From Leptospira sp. WS60.C2 (lineage in GTDB: Bacteria; Spirochaetota; Leptospiria; Leptospirales; Leptospiraceae): 64,000 bases of DNA. Location of the stretch: contig NZ_CP162133.1 of NCBI RefSeq assembly GCF_040833955.1, positions 1,200,001 to 1,264,000 on the forward strand, read 5' to 3'. This document shows positions 16,902 to 26,801 of this stretch, in pieces (position 1 is the stretch's first letter; every line of letters begins with the position of its first letter). Both the position numbers and the translations under genes were made by a program. The notes beneath the pieces are model-generated. The model did no database searches and had not been told where the DNA came from. It saw nothing but the letters and a program-made list of their open reading frames with translations.

Positions 16902-18464
16902 ATGCATAAATTCATTCCTTTTCTAATCATTCTCCTTGCCCTTAGTTTAATCCAAAATTGTTTTGGTGGCCCAAATGAACCTGAAACTCCGGAGGTGGTA
17001 ACAGTGGAAGAAGAGGTTCCAACCGAAGAACTCTTAAAAACCTTGGAGACAGGTTCCAATTTTGAGAAAGGACAAGCGGCCATTCAACTGGGCAACCGTG
17101 GGATCACAAAAGCGATTCCAAGTTTACGAAATTTATTAAAAGACAAAGACCCTGGTTTACGAGCAGGTGCTGCCATTGCGCTCGGAGATTTGAAAGATAA
17201 ATCCTCTTCACAAACAATTGCAAATCTAATGTGGTCAGACACAGAAAATCCGAAGGATGTTTATTTGGATGCCCTTACTCGTATGAAAGATGTTTCTGTT
17301 GTTTCGAGAATTTATCCTTTGTTAAGTGATGATAATGACACACTCCGCCTGCAAACAGTCGATTCACTCGTACAAATTGGTGCAAATTCTGTGGGTTCCC
17401 AAATTTTGGCTCTTGCTTTAAAGAACCAAAATAGAGAAAAAGATAAAACCTTTGCGATGGCATTGGGAAAACTAAAGGTTTCTTCAGCAGAATCTTATTT
17501 GTTAGGTCTTACAAAAAAACAAGATGAGTCGCCAACACTTGCGGCATCGTATTTAGCGTTAGGTCGCATCAAAGCCAAGAATGCCAGTTCAGTTTTGATC
17601 AGTGCTTTGACACTTCCTTATGATAAAGGGAAGGAAAATGCATCGATGGCACTCATTGAAATTGCAAATCCATCAGTGGTTCCAAAAGTGTTTGAAGTAT
17701 TAAAATCAGATAATGCTGAATCAAAAATGTATGCAACGGATGTTTTGTGTGGAATCCCTTCGAAGGAAGCAGCAAAACTTGCGTTAGTTCTATTGAATTC
17801 CCAAGAGACAAAGAACTGGAGTTATGCGGCTAAAATCATTGGTCGACAAAAATACAAAGAAGGGAAAGACCGAATTGAAGAACTTCTGGCAAAAACGACT
17901 ACTCCTGACAGAGACAATTTTGCGGAAGCACTTGGCTGGATTGGGGATCCAACTTCCATTCCACTTTTACGGAAGGTTTTACTTTCTGGAGACAAAGAAG
18001 GACCTTATGGTTCTGCTTGGGCACTTGGTGTGATGGGAGCAAAAGAAGCAGTCCCAGACCTATTAGTGGCTTTAGATAAGGGAGATGCAAAACTAATGGG
18101 GTATGCCTTGGAAGCGCTTGGTTCTATCGCCGATCCAAGTAGTTTGCCAAAACTAAAGATCCTATTAGCAGATCGTCCCAAAATGGCACCGCAAATTTTA
18201 TCAACCGTTGCACTCATTCCCACAGATGAAGCAAGAACACTCATTGAAGAAGCAACCAGATCCAATAACGCAGAAGTATACAGACCTGCCATGGAAGAAA
18301 TTGCAAAACGAAAGGATAAAAAATCGATTCCTCTTCTTCTTCAATTTGCCAATGGAGATGATGCCGAAAAACGTAAGTTAAGTTACTATGCCTTAACGGC
18401 CATAACAGGGCAAAAATTTAGAACTGCAAAAGAATGGAATGTTTGGGTGAAAACAAATCCTTAA
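16902..18464 (+). CDS. HEAT-repeat lipoprotein
   Basis: A 520-residue lipoprotein starting at the ATG at 16902; an upstream in-frame TTG lies in the terminator tail. The signal is FLIILLALSLIQNC, with Cys at the lipobox. From about residue 45 to the end there are roughly 12-14 HEAT/PBS-lyase-type repeats of about 31 residues (for example AIPSLRNLLKDKDPGLRAGA, SIPLLRKVLLSGDKEG). The last segment (TGQKFRTAKEWNVWV) closes the solenoid. HEAT solenoids bind proteins; the partner is unknown. It is convergent with the DUF1826 gene, the two stops being only 8 nt apart. Confidence 0.85.
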   Translation: MHKFIPFLIILLALSLIQNCFGGPNEPETPEVVTVEEEVPTEELLKTLETGSNFEKGQAAIQLGNRGITKAIPSLRNLLKDKDPGLRAGAAIALGDLKDKSSSQTIANLMWSDTENPKDVYLDALTRMKDVSVVSRIYPLLSDDNDTLRLQTVDSLVQIGANSVGSQILALALKNQNREKDKTFAMALGKLKVSSAESYLLGLTKKQDESPTLAASYLALGRIKAKNASSVLISALTLPYDKGKENASMALIEIANPSVVPKVFEVLKSDNAESKMYATDVLCGIPSKEAAKLALVLLNSQETKNWSYAAKIIGRQKYKEGKDRIEELLAKTTTPDRDNFAEALGWIGDPTSIPLLRKVLLSGDKEGPYGSAWALGVMGAKEAVPDLLVALDKGDAKLMGYALEALGSIADPSSLPKLKILLADRPKMAPQILSTVALIPTDEARTLIEEATRSNNAEVYRPAMEEIAKRKDKKSIPLLLQFANGDDAEKRKLSYYALTAITGQKFRTAKEWNVWVKTNP

Positions 18465-18472
18465 ATTCGAGT

Positions 18473-19093
18473 TTAACTTGCATCGATTTTTAGGAAAACA
18501 CGTGGTGTTAAAAATACTTCAGGAGATTTGTGAATGCATCCATTTTTAGGATCATCTGGATGCAAATCTCCTTTCATCAGAATCACGTCAAAATTTTCCG
18601 TTTCTCTTATCAGACTGAAATCCTGAATCAAATGATTGTTTCTACCGCATCCCAAATGACTTCGGTCTGCATTTGAATTGGGGATCCATTGGGTTCCAGG
18701 CCCAGTGTATGTGCACATCATTCGATAAGCCAAAAAATCCACATGAAATAATGGACATTGCATTTTATCTACGGTTGTGATTTGAATTGTATGTTCCTTT
18801 TGATTAGTTATGTTTTCATAGATGATCGATAGTTTTTTAATTTCTTTCGCAAATTCTAAATTTGATACTGTGTTTGACTTCGGCAAAATAGTTTCCATCT
18901 GTTTCAGATCTTTTGAATCGATCTCTAGTGAAAAATGTTTATCCCTGGCAATTGAATCCAAATAAGAGAGAATATTCTTTGATGGTTTCCTTTTCCAAAT
19001 GGCTATATTGACTCCCTTTTTGTGGATTTCATTTAAGACTTCTTTTTGACAAGATATCCTAAAACTTTCTACTACTTCGAGCAAACTGTTCAT
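18473..19093 (-). CDS. DUF1826 protein, zinc-regulon associated
   Basis: A 206-residue protein. The C-terminal half shows the DUF1826 pattern: CPLFHVDFLAYRMMCTYTGPGTQW, then NADRSHLGCG, then LMKGDLH and GCIHKSP. Conserved Cys and His residues suggest metal binding. In proteobacteria, DUF1826 genes often sit beside CobW-type zinc chaperones under Zur. Here the ATG overlaps the Tpx stop (TAATG), making it the third gene of the operon headed by the GTPase. Its biochemical role is not established. Confidence 0.75.
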   Translation of the reverse strand: MNSLLEVVESFRISCQKEVLNEIHKKGVNIAIWKRKPSKNILSYLDSIARDKHFSLEIDSKDLKQMETILPKSNTVSNLEFAKEIKKLSIIYENITNQKEHTIQITTVDKMQCPLFHVDFLAYRMMCTYTGPGTQWIPNSNADRSHLGCGRNNHLIQDFSLIRETENFDVILMKGDLHPDDPKNGCIHKSPEVFLTPRVFLKIDAS

Positions 19094-19620
19094 TAGAATG
19101 ATCCATATTTTTCAATTCGATTTAGAAATCGTTTGATGTTTGGCACTCCGTATTGTTGTTTTGGAATGTAACTGGCAATTACCGTTCCATTCCTTAGGAC
19201 AAACAAACCATGTGCCAAACGATGAGATTGACTAACTCCGACGCCAAGTGAATCTTTCAAATAGGAGACGTCTTCTTTCTTTCCATTCTGTAAGGAATAC
19301 CCTTTTGCTTTCAAATGTGGATGGAGTTTTTTGATCTCCATCCAAGAATCTTTCCCGCAAGAAGCAAGGTGGATGATTTTTGCAGGAATCTTTCTTTTTT
19401 TAATTTCTTCTTCCAAATCCAAAACTTGTGCAGAGCAAGCAAAGGATTTCACATTGGGTAATGTTGAAATAAACAGAAGTTCATTCTGATCCTTTAAATG
19501 CACTCGTTTTGACTTGGTATTAAAAGCAGGAGTGAGTTCCAAATTGCGATCCAAACGATCTCCTTCTTTTGGTCTTTTTCCTGTCAGAAAAACGGGTGTA
19601 TCACCTAAATAAACTTTCAT
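19093..19620 (-). CDS. Tpx-like thiol peroxidase (2-Cys peroxiredoxin fold)
   Basis: A 175-residue protein with the length and plan of atypical 2-Cys peroxiredoxins of the Tpx type. The likely peroxidatic Cys62 is in [13 protein letters not shown], where Tpx proteins normally carry a S-x-D-T-x-V-C motif. A second Cys (C88, LASCGKD) lies near the usual resolving position (about 95). The usual Thr before the peroxidatic Cys is Ser here (KS-FAC), so activity may differ. Its start overlaps the CobW stop (ATGA), so it is translationally coupled to a zinc-chaperone gene, an unusual pairing. Confidence 0.7.
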   Translation of the reverse strand: MKVYLGDTPVFLTGKRPKEGDRLDRNLELTPAFNTKSKRVHLKDQNELLFISTLPNVKSFACSAQVLDLEEEIKKRKIPAKIIHLASCGKDSWMEIKKLHPHLKAKGYSLQNGKKEDVSYLKDSLGVGVSQSHRLAHGLFVLRNGTVIASYIPKQQYGVPNIKRFLNRIEKYGSF

Positions 19621-20858
19621 TTGGATACAAGTTCTCCTTCCTCTCCTTCTTCTTCCGGTTGTCCAATCAACTCATCCCAATTCGGAAAAGGATCGTCCAG
19701 GGTTGCCCAATGCTCGGGGCCTTTTTTATATTCTGTTTCGGTTAGCAGACATTTGTCGAGAGAGGCTCTGATTTTTGTTTCATTCATATCTCGGCCGATG
19801 AGAACAATCTCCTGTCTTCTATCTCCCCAAGGTTCCATCCAATTTTGTTTTAGGTTTTCTAACACATCTGGATCATCAGGGATGTCTTCTTCTGCGATGC
19901 TCGCCCACCAATAACCTTCTGGTTTGTAAGAAGAAAGGTTACCTGCTTGCGAATACAGTAGGACCCAATCCATTTTGGAGGCAAGCCATACAAACCCTTT
20001 AGCACGTACGAGGCCAGGTTTTTCTGAATCTAGCCAATCATAAAAACGTTTTGGATGCATAGGTCTTCGATTTACATACACAAAACTTTTGATTCCATAC
20101 TCTTCCGTTTCTGGAACATGTTCTCCTCGAAGCTCTTTTAGCCACAAAGGAAATTGGCTAGCTTTGTCAAAATCAAACTTACCCGTATTGAATACTTTTT
20201 CTAGAGGAACTTTTCCATAATCAGTTGTTATGATTTCTGCCTCGGCATTTAGAGATCGTAAAATGGTAAGAAGTTTATTTTTATTTGCTTCGTTTAAAAG
20301 ACTAATTTTATTCACCACTAAAGTGTTCGAAAATTCAACTTGGTCTACAAGTAGATCCACTAAATCACGATCATCTTCTTCTCCAGCACCTAATTCTCGT
20401 TCTTTTAGAGAATCTAAACTTTCAAAATCCTTCAGAAAATTTACCGCATCTATCACTGTGATCATGGAATCGAGAGTCACTAAGTTCTTCAAACTGACAC
20501 CATTTTCGTCTTCAAAGGTAAACGTCTCTGCAATTGGTAAGGGTTCTGAAATTCCAGTGGACTCGATGAGGATGCCATCAAACCGATTTTCTTTCGCAAG
20601 TTTTGTGATTTCGATGAGAAGGTCTTCGCGTAACGTACAGCAGATACAACCATTTGACATCTCTACTAAAGATTCATTGGTTCGACTGAGGCTTGCGCCG
20701 TTTGCTACAAGTTTTGCGTCGATATTAACTTCGCTCATATCGTTCACGATAACGGCAACGCGCAAACCTTCGCGGTTGGAGAGTATGTGATTGAGAAGGG
20801 TTGTTTTACCTGCCCCTAAAAAACCTGACAATACGGTGACGGGAATTTTTTTGTCCAT
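19617..20858 (-). CDS. CobW/ZigA-family GTP-dependent metallochaperone
   Basis: A 413-residue COG0523 GTPase. Walker A is GFLGAGKTT (residues 12-20), the metal-binding CxCC motif is NGCICC (C71, C73, C74), the N/TKxD-like site is VVNKISLL, and a CobW C-terminal domain follows. Such proteins deliver zinc under scarcity. It heads an operon with the Tpx-like and DUF1826 genes and has two dyads of the TGCAAY-N3-GTTGCA type upstream, so zinc-responsive control by Zur is likely. An AAGG ribosome site precedes the ATG. Confidence 0.9.
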   Translation of the reverse strand: MDKKIPVTVLSGFLGAGKTTLLNHILSNREGLRVAVIVNDMSEVNIDAKLVANGASLSRTNESLVEMSNGCICCTLREDLLIEITKLAKENRFDGILIESTGISEPLPIAETFTFEDENGVSLKNLVTLDSMITVIDAVNFLKDFESLDSLKERELGAGEEDDRDLVDLLVDQVEFSNTLVVNKISLLNEANKNKLLTILRSLNAEAEIITTDYGKVPLEKVFNTGKFDFDKASQFPLWLKELRGEHVPETEEYGIKSFVYVNRRPMHPKRFYDWLDSEKPGLVRAKGFVWLASKMDWVLLYSQAGNLSSYKPEGYWWASIAEEDIPDDPDVLENLKQNWMEPWGDRRQEIVLIGRDMNETKIRASLDKCLLTETEYKKGPEHWATLDDPFPNWDELIGQPEEEGEEGELVSK

Positions 20859-20872
20859 GGGATACCTTAGAT

Positions 20873-20889
20873 ATGCAATTCAGTTGCAT
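20873..20889. promoter_or_regulatory. Candidate Zur operator 1
   Basis: ATGCAA-TTCAG-TTGCAT, a perfect 17-nt dyad 14 nt before the CobW start codon. On the minus strand it overlaps the likely -10/+1 area of a promoter with a TTGACA -35 box at 20907-20912. It shares TGCAAY-N3-GTTGCA with the two other sites in this window. Confidence 0.6.
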
Positions 20890-20922
20890 TTAATTTCAGG
20901 GTGAAATTTTGTCAAATATAAA

Positions 20923-20937
20923 TGCAACTTTGTTGCA
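20923..20937. promoter_or_regulatory. Candidate Zur operator 2
   Basis: TGCAAC-TTT-GTTGCA, a perfect 15-nt dyad centred 49 nt upstream of operator 1 and just upstream of the predicted -35 box. It could also act on the divergent acyltransferase gene. Confidence 0.6.
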
Positions 20938-21042
20938 GATATTTTTTGGGGAGGATACGCGGTCAGTTCAAATCATAAATGCAATCAAATGAGTGAGGAG
21001 TAATTTTTTCGTGGGATAAAAAATTAAAGTGACCTAAAGGTG

Positions 21043-22266
21043 ATGTATGGTTTCGTTAAATTTCCACGCTTAGTTATGAAAGATTACTTTTTTTCTATTT
21101 TTAAAACCAATCCACAAGAAGTGAAAGGCTTAAATGGGATTCGTGCACTATCATTTCTTATGGTAATTTACCTGCATATGTATCGACCCTATCAATATTT
21201 TGGATTTAATGAACCTAATGTATGGATTGAGAATTTCCTTAACAATGGTTCCTTGTGTATGGATGCATTTTTTGTTTTGAGTGGATATTTGATTGGTGGA
21301 CAATTATTAAAAGAAAAAAGTAAAACCAATACAATTCGTTATCGCACCTTTTTTACCAAACGGGTTTTAAAGATTTTCCCGCCTTATTATATTTTTCTCA
21401 TCGTGCAGTTTTTCTTTTTTTATAATCTTTCGAAACATGCAACGGATGAACTTGTTAAAGCCGAGTCTGCAAAATTGGTACAGAGAGTTGTCTGGGATTT
21501 TACTTACATGACTGATTATATTTCTGGGATCATGGTTCATGGTTGGTCTCTCAGTGTGGAGGAAAAGTTTTACATTCTTTTACCTATTCTTTTGTTTTTT
21601 ATGTTTAAGTTTAAAAATCCGAAACATATACTCTTGTCACTTGTTGGATTAATTCTTTTAACAAGCGTGATACGGTTTATAATTTTTCAGATGATGGAAC
21701 CTGGGTCTTTGAATTTTGGAACCTATCTAGGCACTTTTTATTACCCTTTTCATTCTAGAATGGATAGTTTGTTTCTGGGGGTTCTTTTGGCAGGAATACA
21801 AATATATTTTCCTAACAATTTAGATCGCTTTTTGAAGAGCACAACATCCAGATACACTGCTTTATTTTCGGTGATATGTTTACTTTCGATCATGTTTCTA
21901 ACAAATGAAGATCGACCTGATTTGTTTACTTGTGTATTTCGGTTTTTATTTGCATCCGTTTCTTGGTCGTTTTTATTGTTGAAGACTTTTGATGAAAAGA
22001 GTTGGACATCGAAAGTTTTGTCTATGCGAATCTTTTCTCCCATTGCAAAACTCTCTTATTCGGGATATATCATCCACTTATTGTGTTTGGGCTTTTTAAC
22101 CAAAAAATTCATCGGGTATCAAAAAATTGATTATTCCGATATCTTTATCTGGATGGTTCCCATCGTGTTTATGATTTTGATTTATTCGTACTTTTACTAT
22201 CTGTTAACAGAGAAACCATTTTTGATTTTGCGAAATCGATTGTTGCATTCAAACAAAGACGTTTAG
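21043..22266 (+). CDS. Membrane O-acyltransferase (acyltransferase 3 family)
   Basis: About 407 residues with about ten membrane segments. The acyltransferase-3 signature is visible near the N-terminus: LNGIRALSFLMVIYLHM (the family Arg and His) and DAFFVLSGYLIGGQLL. These enzymes transfer acyl groups, often acetyl, to surface polysaccharide or lipid sugars. The start is uncertain: ATG 21043 has AAAGG only 2 nt upstream, GTG 21040 precedes it, and ATG 21076 has no ribosome site but gives the usual short cytoplasmic N-terminus. It is divergent from the CobW operon and next to a candidate Zur site, though zinc control is not implied by its function. Confidence 0.85.
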   Translation: MYGFVKFPRLVMKDYFFSIFKTNPQEVKGLNGIRALSFLMVIYLHMYRPYQYFGFNEPNVWIENFLNNGSLCMDAFFVLSGYLIGGQLLKEKSKTNTIRYRTFFTKRVLKIFPPYYIFLIVQFFFFYNLSKHATDELVKAESAKLVQRVVWDFTYMTDYISGIMVHGWSLSVEEKFYILLPILLFFMFKFKNPKHILLSLVGLILLTSVIRFIIFQMMEPGSLNFGTYLGTFYYPFHSRMDSLFLGVLLAGIQIYFPNNLDRFLKSTTSRYTALFSVICLLSIMFLTNEDRPDLFTCVFRFLFASVSWSFLLLKTFDEKSWTSKVLSMRIFSPIAKLSYSGYIIHLLCLGFLTKKFIGYQKIDYSDIFIWMVPIVFMILIYSYFYYLLTEKPFLILRNRLLHSNKDV

Positions 22267-22329
22267 AATGCTCCATAACTTAAATCTATTTACGCAACGT
22301 TTTTAGGACATTTGAAGAGGGGGGGATTT

Positions 22330-23862
22330 ATGGATTTATATACATTAAAATCGGCGAAAACCATTAACACAATTCGGTTCATTTTATTTGGAATTTATAT
22401 CTTAGGGATTTTGGGTAGTTTAGGGTCGCTACGTACGGATCAGTTAGTTGTGATGGTGATTGCCACTACGTTTTATGGAGTTTTTGCCTTCACACAATTG
22501 TATTTATTTTATAAAGAAAAGAATCCTTATCCTTTTTTGTTTGTCATCGCAGATGCTATCCTAGTTGGTTTCTCAACTTGGGGGCAATCTATGATTACTC
22601 TAGACCTAGCTGCTGCAGCTTTGAAGGTAGGGGTCAATTATACGATTTGTTTCTTTGTCATTCTTTATTCAGGATTCTTGTTTTCTTCCAGGCAAACCAT
22701 CGTCATTGGCAGTTTGTTAATAATCGTATATGTCGGGGCATTATTTTTTTCTTACCAAGAAGGTGTCGCGTTTGTCGATCGAAATGATGTACATACCTTA
22801 CCTCATGCTGTTTCTTTCCCAATTGAAATTGTAAAAGTTGTCTTTTTGGTACTAGCCACTTACTTCATGAGTAAAATGGTAGGTTTACTCATCGCCATTC
22901 GAGAAGAAGCGATGGAAGGGAAAAAGGTGGCAGATGCCAATGCTAAAGTCGTTTCCGAGCAAAAAGAAGCGATGGTGGAAACTGCGGAAAATCTTCACCA
23001 ATCTGTGGCCGCCTTAATGGTGTTTACCGAAGATTTGAATGGACTGGTACAAAACCAAGCCGCTTCCATTGAAGAAATTACAGCCTCCTTAACATCACTT
23101 TCACAATCGACCGAAAACTCTTTTTTGTTTGTAAAAAACCAAGACCAAAAGATCGAGTCTCTAAACGAAGAAAGTAAAACTTTGGAAACCATTGTCAATT
23201 CTGTGCGGGACGAAATTGAATCGATTTCTGATCAAATTAAAGAATCTTCAAAATTTAGTAATTTGGTAACTCTCTCCATGGAGAATCTAAATTCAATTCT
23301 TTCAGAAGTAAGTTCTAGTTTTCAAAAAGTGGAAGATGTCAACCAAATCATGAAAGAAATTGCTGATCAAACCAATTTACTGGCATTAAACGCTTCCATC
23401 GAAGCAGCAAGGGCAGGAGAACATGGACGTGGGTTTGCGGTGGTTGCTCAGGAAGTGGCAAAACTTGCAGACAATTCTGCATCCAATGCTAGTATCATTT
23501 CCAAAACCATTCTCAAATCAAAATCCGATTTGATGAAGGGGAATCTTTCGGCAAAAGAAGCAAATACTCTTGCTTCCAACCAGGAAAAAGAGATGTTTAA
23601 GATCCAAAACAAAGTGGTTAGCTTCAACGAAAGAATCATCGAATTGCAAAAGTTAAATGGAAGAGTCGTAGAATCTCAAAGAGAACTAAAAGCAATTTCT
23701 TCCCAGTTAGAATCCATTGCCAAAGAACAATCCATCGGTAACAGGGAAGTGATGAGAGCCGCCCAAAGCATAGAAGATGCTATCCAAGTGGTCGCAGAAA
23801 ACACAAGGGTGCTTTCGGATCACACATTGGACATCCAAGACCTCGCCAATCGCATCAAATGA
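22330..23862 (+). CDS. Methyl-accepting chemotaxis protein
   Basis: A 510-residue protein. The start at ATG 22330 is chosen because a strong GGGGGGG ribosome site lies just upstream; a TTG at 22312 is in frame but lies before it. There are six hydrophobic segments (residues 15-195), no periplasmic sensor loop and no HAMP domain, then a long coiled coil with the MCP signalling hairpin ([26 protein letters not shown]). It probably senses a membrane or intracellular cue and couples to CheA/CheW. No che genes lie nearby. Confidence 0.92.
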   Translation: MDLYTLKSAKTINTIRFILFGIYILGILGSLGSLRTDQLVVMVIATTFYGVFAFTQLYLFYKEKNPYPFLFVIADAILVGFSTWGQSMITLDLAAAALKVGVNYTICFFVILYSGFLFSSRQTIVIGSLLIIVYVGALFFSYQEGVAFVDRNDVHTLPHAVSFPIEIVKVVFLVLATYFMSKMVGLLIAIREEAMEGKKVADANAKVVSEQKEAMVETAENLHQSVAALMVFTEDLNGLVQNQAASIEEITASLTSLSQSTENSFLFVKNQDQKIESLNEESKTLETIVNSVRDEIESISDQIKESSKFSNLVTLSMENLNSILSEVSSSFQKVEDVNQIMKEIADQTNLLALNASIEAARAGEHGRGFAVVAQEVAKLADNSASNASIISKTILKSKSDLMKGNLSAKEANTLASNQEKEMFKIQNKVVSFNERIIELQKLNGRVVESQRELKAISSQLESIAKEQSIGNREVMRAAQSIEDAIQVVAENTRVLSDHTLDIQDLANRIK

Positions 23863-23990
23863 TCCTTTTCTAACACCATTAACTTAACGGTTTGGAATTC
23901 CGTTCAGGATAGGGACAGGGAAAATTATTTGTAATTCTTTTCCCGATATTGAAAGGTGAGTCAAAGTCCTTGTTAGGAGCCAAAACTTGT

Positions 23991-25748
23991 ATGATATCTA
24001 ATAACTATTTCAATGATAATGATGACCTAATTGATCATTTTGATTCTCTCACACCTTGGAATGCGGTCATCGACCAATACGAACAAGGGTTCGAAGATTT
24101 TGCCGAATACCAGAAATCAGGGAAAGAGGAATTGGCTTTTGCTCCTGGGAATTACGAAGACGCAATTGAATTTTACAGATCCACCTTAGAGGCAGGTGGA
24201 GACATCGCAGGTAACGACATCTCTCAAATTGCCAAACAAATGGATGAAGAGGGACTAAAATACAAAGAGGGACAAGTCACTTTCCCAAAATCGATGTTAG
24301 ATGTTGTGGAAAAAATCAAATCTGCAGGATTACTTCCATATGGAATTCATAGACATTACGGCGGACTTGGATTGCCATCGGTTGTACAGTCTATGTTATC
24401 TGAATGTGTATCTAGAGGGGACGGATCCCTAGCCATCACGCTTGGGTGTATGAACCTGGCAGAAACAGTAGAACGTTTTGGAACCGAAGAAATGATCCAT
24501 GAATTTGTTCCAAAGATGGCAGCGGGAGAACTTTGTGGTGCGATGGCACTCACAGAACCTAACTATGGTTCTGACCTTCCTAATTTACAAACCAAAGCAG
24601 TGAAAGGGGAGGATGGTGTTTGGCGTATCACTGGTACAAAACGATTCATCACACATGCTTGTGGTTTTGGAGATGCTCCTTCGATCATTCTTACGTTAGC
24701 TAGAACTGGTTCCACAACCAGTGGTGCTCGTGGTCTTTCCTTTTTTCTTGTTCATTCCAAAGATGTGTTTGTGGCATCCATTGAAAAGAAAATGGGCCTT
24801 CATTGTTCTCCTACCTGTGAAGTGGTGTTTGAAAACACTCCAGGGATTCTCATCGGAGAAGAGGGCAAAGGTCTTGTGAAGTATTCCATGGCGATGATGA
24901 ACCAAGCTCGTCTTAACATTGCCGCACAAGCGATGGGAATTGCAACGGCCGCTTATTTTGAAGGAAAAAAATATGCAGAAGAACGCGTTCAATTTGGGAA
25001 AACCATCAGTAATATCACCGCTGTGAAAAAAATGTTAGAACGTATGGAACGCGAAGTGGCGGCGATGCGTTGTATTCTTTACGAAGCAAGTTACGCAGTA
25101 GACCAATACCGTTGGAAAGAAGAACGCGGCAAGATGAAAGGTTTATCCGAAAAGGACATCAAAAAAGACGAATCCTTTAAGAAGTGGGAAAAACTTGCCT
25201 CTCTTTTCACTCCGCTCTCTAAATACTACATCACGGAAATGGCAAACGTAGTCGCATACGATGCTCTGCAAATTCATGGTGGTTCAGGGTATACTGAAGA
25301 CTACGATGTGGCAAGATTGTATCGTGATGTTCGGATCACAAACATCTATGAAGGAACCACTCAGTTACAAACGGTAGCTTGTATTGGTGGCATTGTCTCT
25401 GGAATGACAGACACAGGTATTTACCGAGAGTATTTAAAATCGGAAATGGCTGGGTTTGTTTCCTCATCTGAGTTAAACGAACTTTTCAAACAATTTGAAA
25501 CAGTTGTGGCCGAATATGCAGAAATTGATTCCACACCTCTTCGCGAAGAATTGGCATTTGAAGTGGTAGAATCAGCAGCGCGATTCCACAACAGTTTACT
25601 TTTGGAACGAAGCATTGGTCGGGCAAAAGTGGAGAGAAGAACTCACAGAAAGGCTCTTACCGAAAGTTATATTTTGGATAGTGCGGCCATCCTCGCATCC
25701 AACCTAACCAAAATTCGTGGAAAGAAAAAAACTCCCGTTACCGCTTAG
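23991..25748 (+). CDS. Acyl-CoA dehydrogenase
   Basis: About 585 residues, of the long acyl-CoA dehydrogenase type with a C-terminal extension. Visible parts are the substrate/FAD region ([36 protein letters not shown]), the middle beta domain, and the C-terminal helical domain with [23 protein letters not shown] and the likely catalytic Glu454 in IYEGTTQLQ. It oxidises acyl-CoA to enoyl-CoA, with electrons to ETF. The ATG at 23991 has TAGGAG 11 nt upstream; an in-frame TTG at 23949 is less likely. Leptospira lives on long-chain fatty acids, so beta-oxidation enzymes are expected. The end overlaps the amidohydrolase frame. Confidence 0.92.
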   Translation: MISNNYFNDNDDLIDHFDSLTPWNAVIDQYEQGFEDFAEYQKSGKEELAFAPGNYEDAIEFYRSTLEAGGDIAGNDISQIAKQMDEEGLKYKEGQVTFPKSMLDVVEKIKSAGLLPYGIHRHYGGLGLPSVVQSMLSECVSRGDGSLAITLGCMNLAETVERFGTEEMIHEFVPKMAAGELCGAMALTEPNYGSDLPNLQTKAVKGEDGVWRITGTKRFITHACGFGDAPSIILTLARTGSTTSGARGLSFFLVHSKDVFVASIEKKMGLHCSPTCEVVFENTPGILIGEEGKGLVKYSMAMMNQARLNIAAQAMGIATAAYFEGKKYAEERVQFGKTISNITAVKKMLERMEREVAAMRCILYEASYAVDQYRWKEERGKMKGLSEKDIKKDESFKKWEKLASLFTPLSKYYITEMANVVAYDALQIHGGSGYTEDYDVARLYRDVRITNIYEGTTQLQTVACIGGIVSGMTDTGIYREYLKSEMAGFVSSSELNELFKQFETVVAEYAEIDSTPLREELAFEVVESAARFHNSLLLERSIGRAKVERRTHRKALTESYILDSAAILASNLTKIRGKKKTPVTA

Positions 25749-26748
25749 AGGAAACGACACACATTCTCTACTTCCCTGTTACGCTTGTTTTGCGAAGGAA
25801 GTAGAGAATGCCGAGACTGCCAATCAAACGGACATTCGGATCTCTTCTCCATTTGCATGGAGAGGAGATGGTTTTCCCCCCATCCTTGATGCCGAGATTC
25901 CCAACCATTTAGAGAGAATTCGCGATTTAGGAATTCCATCGATCATCGATATCCACACTCATTTTTTTCCTGAGACCATTATGAAACTGATCTGGCGTTG
26001 GTTTGACAATGCCAACTGGGCGATTGGATACCGATTGCCGGAATGGGAACGAGTGAAACGTCTGCATCACAATGGGATCAAACACTTCACTACCTTAAAC
26101 TATGCACATAAAAAGAATATGGCTAAGTCACTCAATGATTGGGTGTTTGCCAATCTTCGAAACTGGGAAGGAGCCATCCCGTTTGGAACCTTTTACCCCG
26201 AAGAAGGTGTGCTTTCCTATGTGAAACAAGCAGTGGAAGTGTATGGTTTTTTAGGATTCAAACTCCATTGTGAAGTTTCAAAACTCAATTTAAATGATCC
26301 CGAACTCAGTGATACCTTTCACTATTTAGAAAAAAAAGAAATTCCGATTCTGATTCATACTGGGACAGCACCACTCCCTGGTGAGTTTACTGGCATTCAG
26401 TTTTTTAAACCGTTTATCGAAACCTATCCCAAACTCCATGTGATTGTGGCGCATATGGGCGCTCATGAAATCTCCGCCTATGCCTCGTTACTTGGTGAAT
26501 ATCCAAACTTGGCTCTGGATACGACGATGGTATTTGTGGACTTTTTAGCTACGGGAAATGCAGGCGATGTGGATTCGGCAGTACCTCTTTTGGAAACCTA
26601 CCAAAACCAAATCTACTTTGGATCAGATTTTCCAAACATCCCCTACAACCTAAACCACCCCATTTCGAACCTACTGGCACTTCCCATCTCCGACACCGCC
26701 AAACAAAAAATCCTCTACGGGAATGCCAAAAACCGATTTTTTAAATGA
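25717..26748 (+). CDS. Amidohydrolase (Amidohydro_2-type metal-dependent hydrolase)
   Basis: A TIM-barrel hydrolase. The metal motif [11 protein letters not shown] marks strand 1 (about residue 76 onward), [13 protein letters not shown] and [11 protein letters not shown] follow, and [10 protein letters not shown] carries the late Asp. The only start codon before the first motif is GTG 25717, which overlaps the acyl-CoA dehydrogenase by 32 nt and has no ribosome site. The first 50 residues (25717-25866) cover a long inverted repeat and are low in similarity to anything expected, so the true start may be a non-standard codon further in. The substrate is unknown; linkage suggests acyl or aromatic acid catabolism. 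Confidence 0.8.
   Translation: MERKKLPLPLRGNDTHSLLPCYACFAKEVENAETANQTDIRISSPFAWRGDGFPPILDAEIPNHLERIRDLGIPSIIDIHTHFFPETIMKLIWRWFDNANWAIGYRLPEWERVKRLHHNGIKHFTTLNYAHKKNMAKSLNDWVFANLRNWEGAIPFGTFYPEEGVLSYVKQAVEVYGFLGFKLHCEVSKLNLNDPELSDTFHYLEKKEIPILIHTGTAPLPGEFTGIQFFKPFIETYPKLHVIVAHMGAHEISAYASLLGEYPNLALDTTMVFVDFLATGNAGDVDSAVPLLETYQNQIYFGSDFPNIPYNLNHPISNLLALPISDTAKQKILYGNAKNRFFK
25762..25810. repeat. 14-bp perfect inverted repeat with 21-nt loop
   Basis: Arms CATTCTCTACTTCC and GGAAGTAGAGAATG are perfect complements; the loop holds a further CGC/GCG pair. It starts 14 nt after the acyl-CoA dehydrogenase stop and lies within the presumed N-terminal coding region of the amidohydrolase. There is no T tract. 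It may be a transcript-stabilising or attenuating hairpin. Confidence 0.6.
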
Positions 26749-26754
26749 AACGTG

Positions 26755-26783
26755 GTTGCATTTGCAACAGTGTTGCATATGAT
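26755..26783 (+). promoter_or_regulatory. znu operon promoter with overlapping candidate Zur operator
   Basis: The dyad TGCAAC-AGT-GTTGCA (26763-26777) is preceded by a third half-site GTTGCA (26755-26760), so GTTGCA-TT-TGCAAC is also a dyad. A -35-like TTGCAT (26756-26761), a 16-nt spacer and a -10 TATGAT (26778-26783) place the operator squarely between the promoter boxes, a classic repression geometry. Confidence 0.65.
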
Positions 26784-26801
26784 GGGCAAACAGAGGTAGT
26801 T

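Noticed and set aside
20230..20790. 186-codon plus-strand ORF
   Set aside because: Exact shadow of the CobW gene, Ser/Arg-rich as expected for antisense of a coding frame.
20923..20937. Reading the second dyad as an operator of the acyltransferase gene
   Set aside because: Its spacing fits the CobW promoter better, and the same motif recurs only at the znu promoter; kept as a possibility only.
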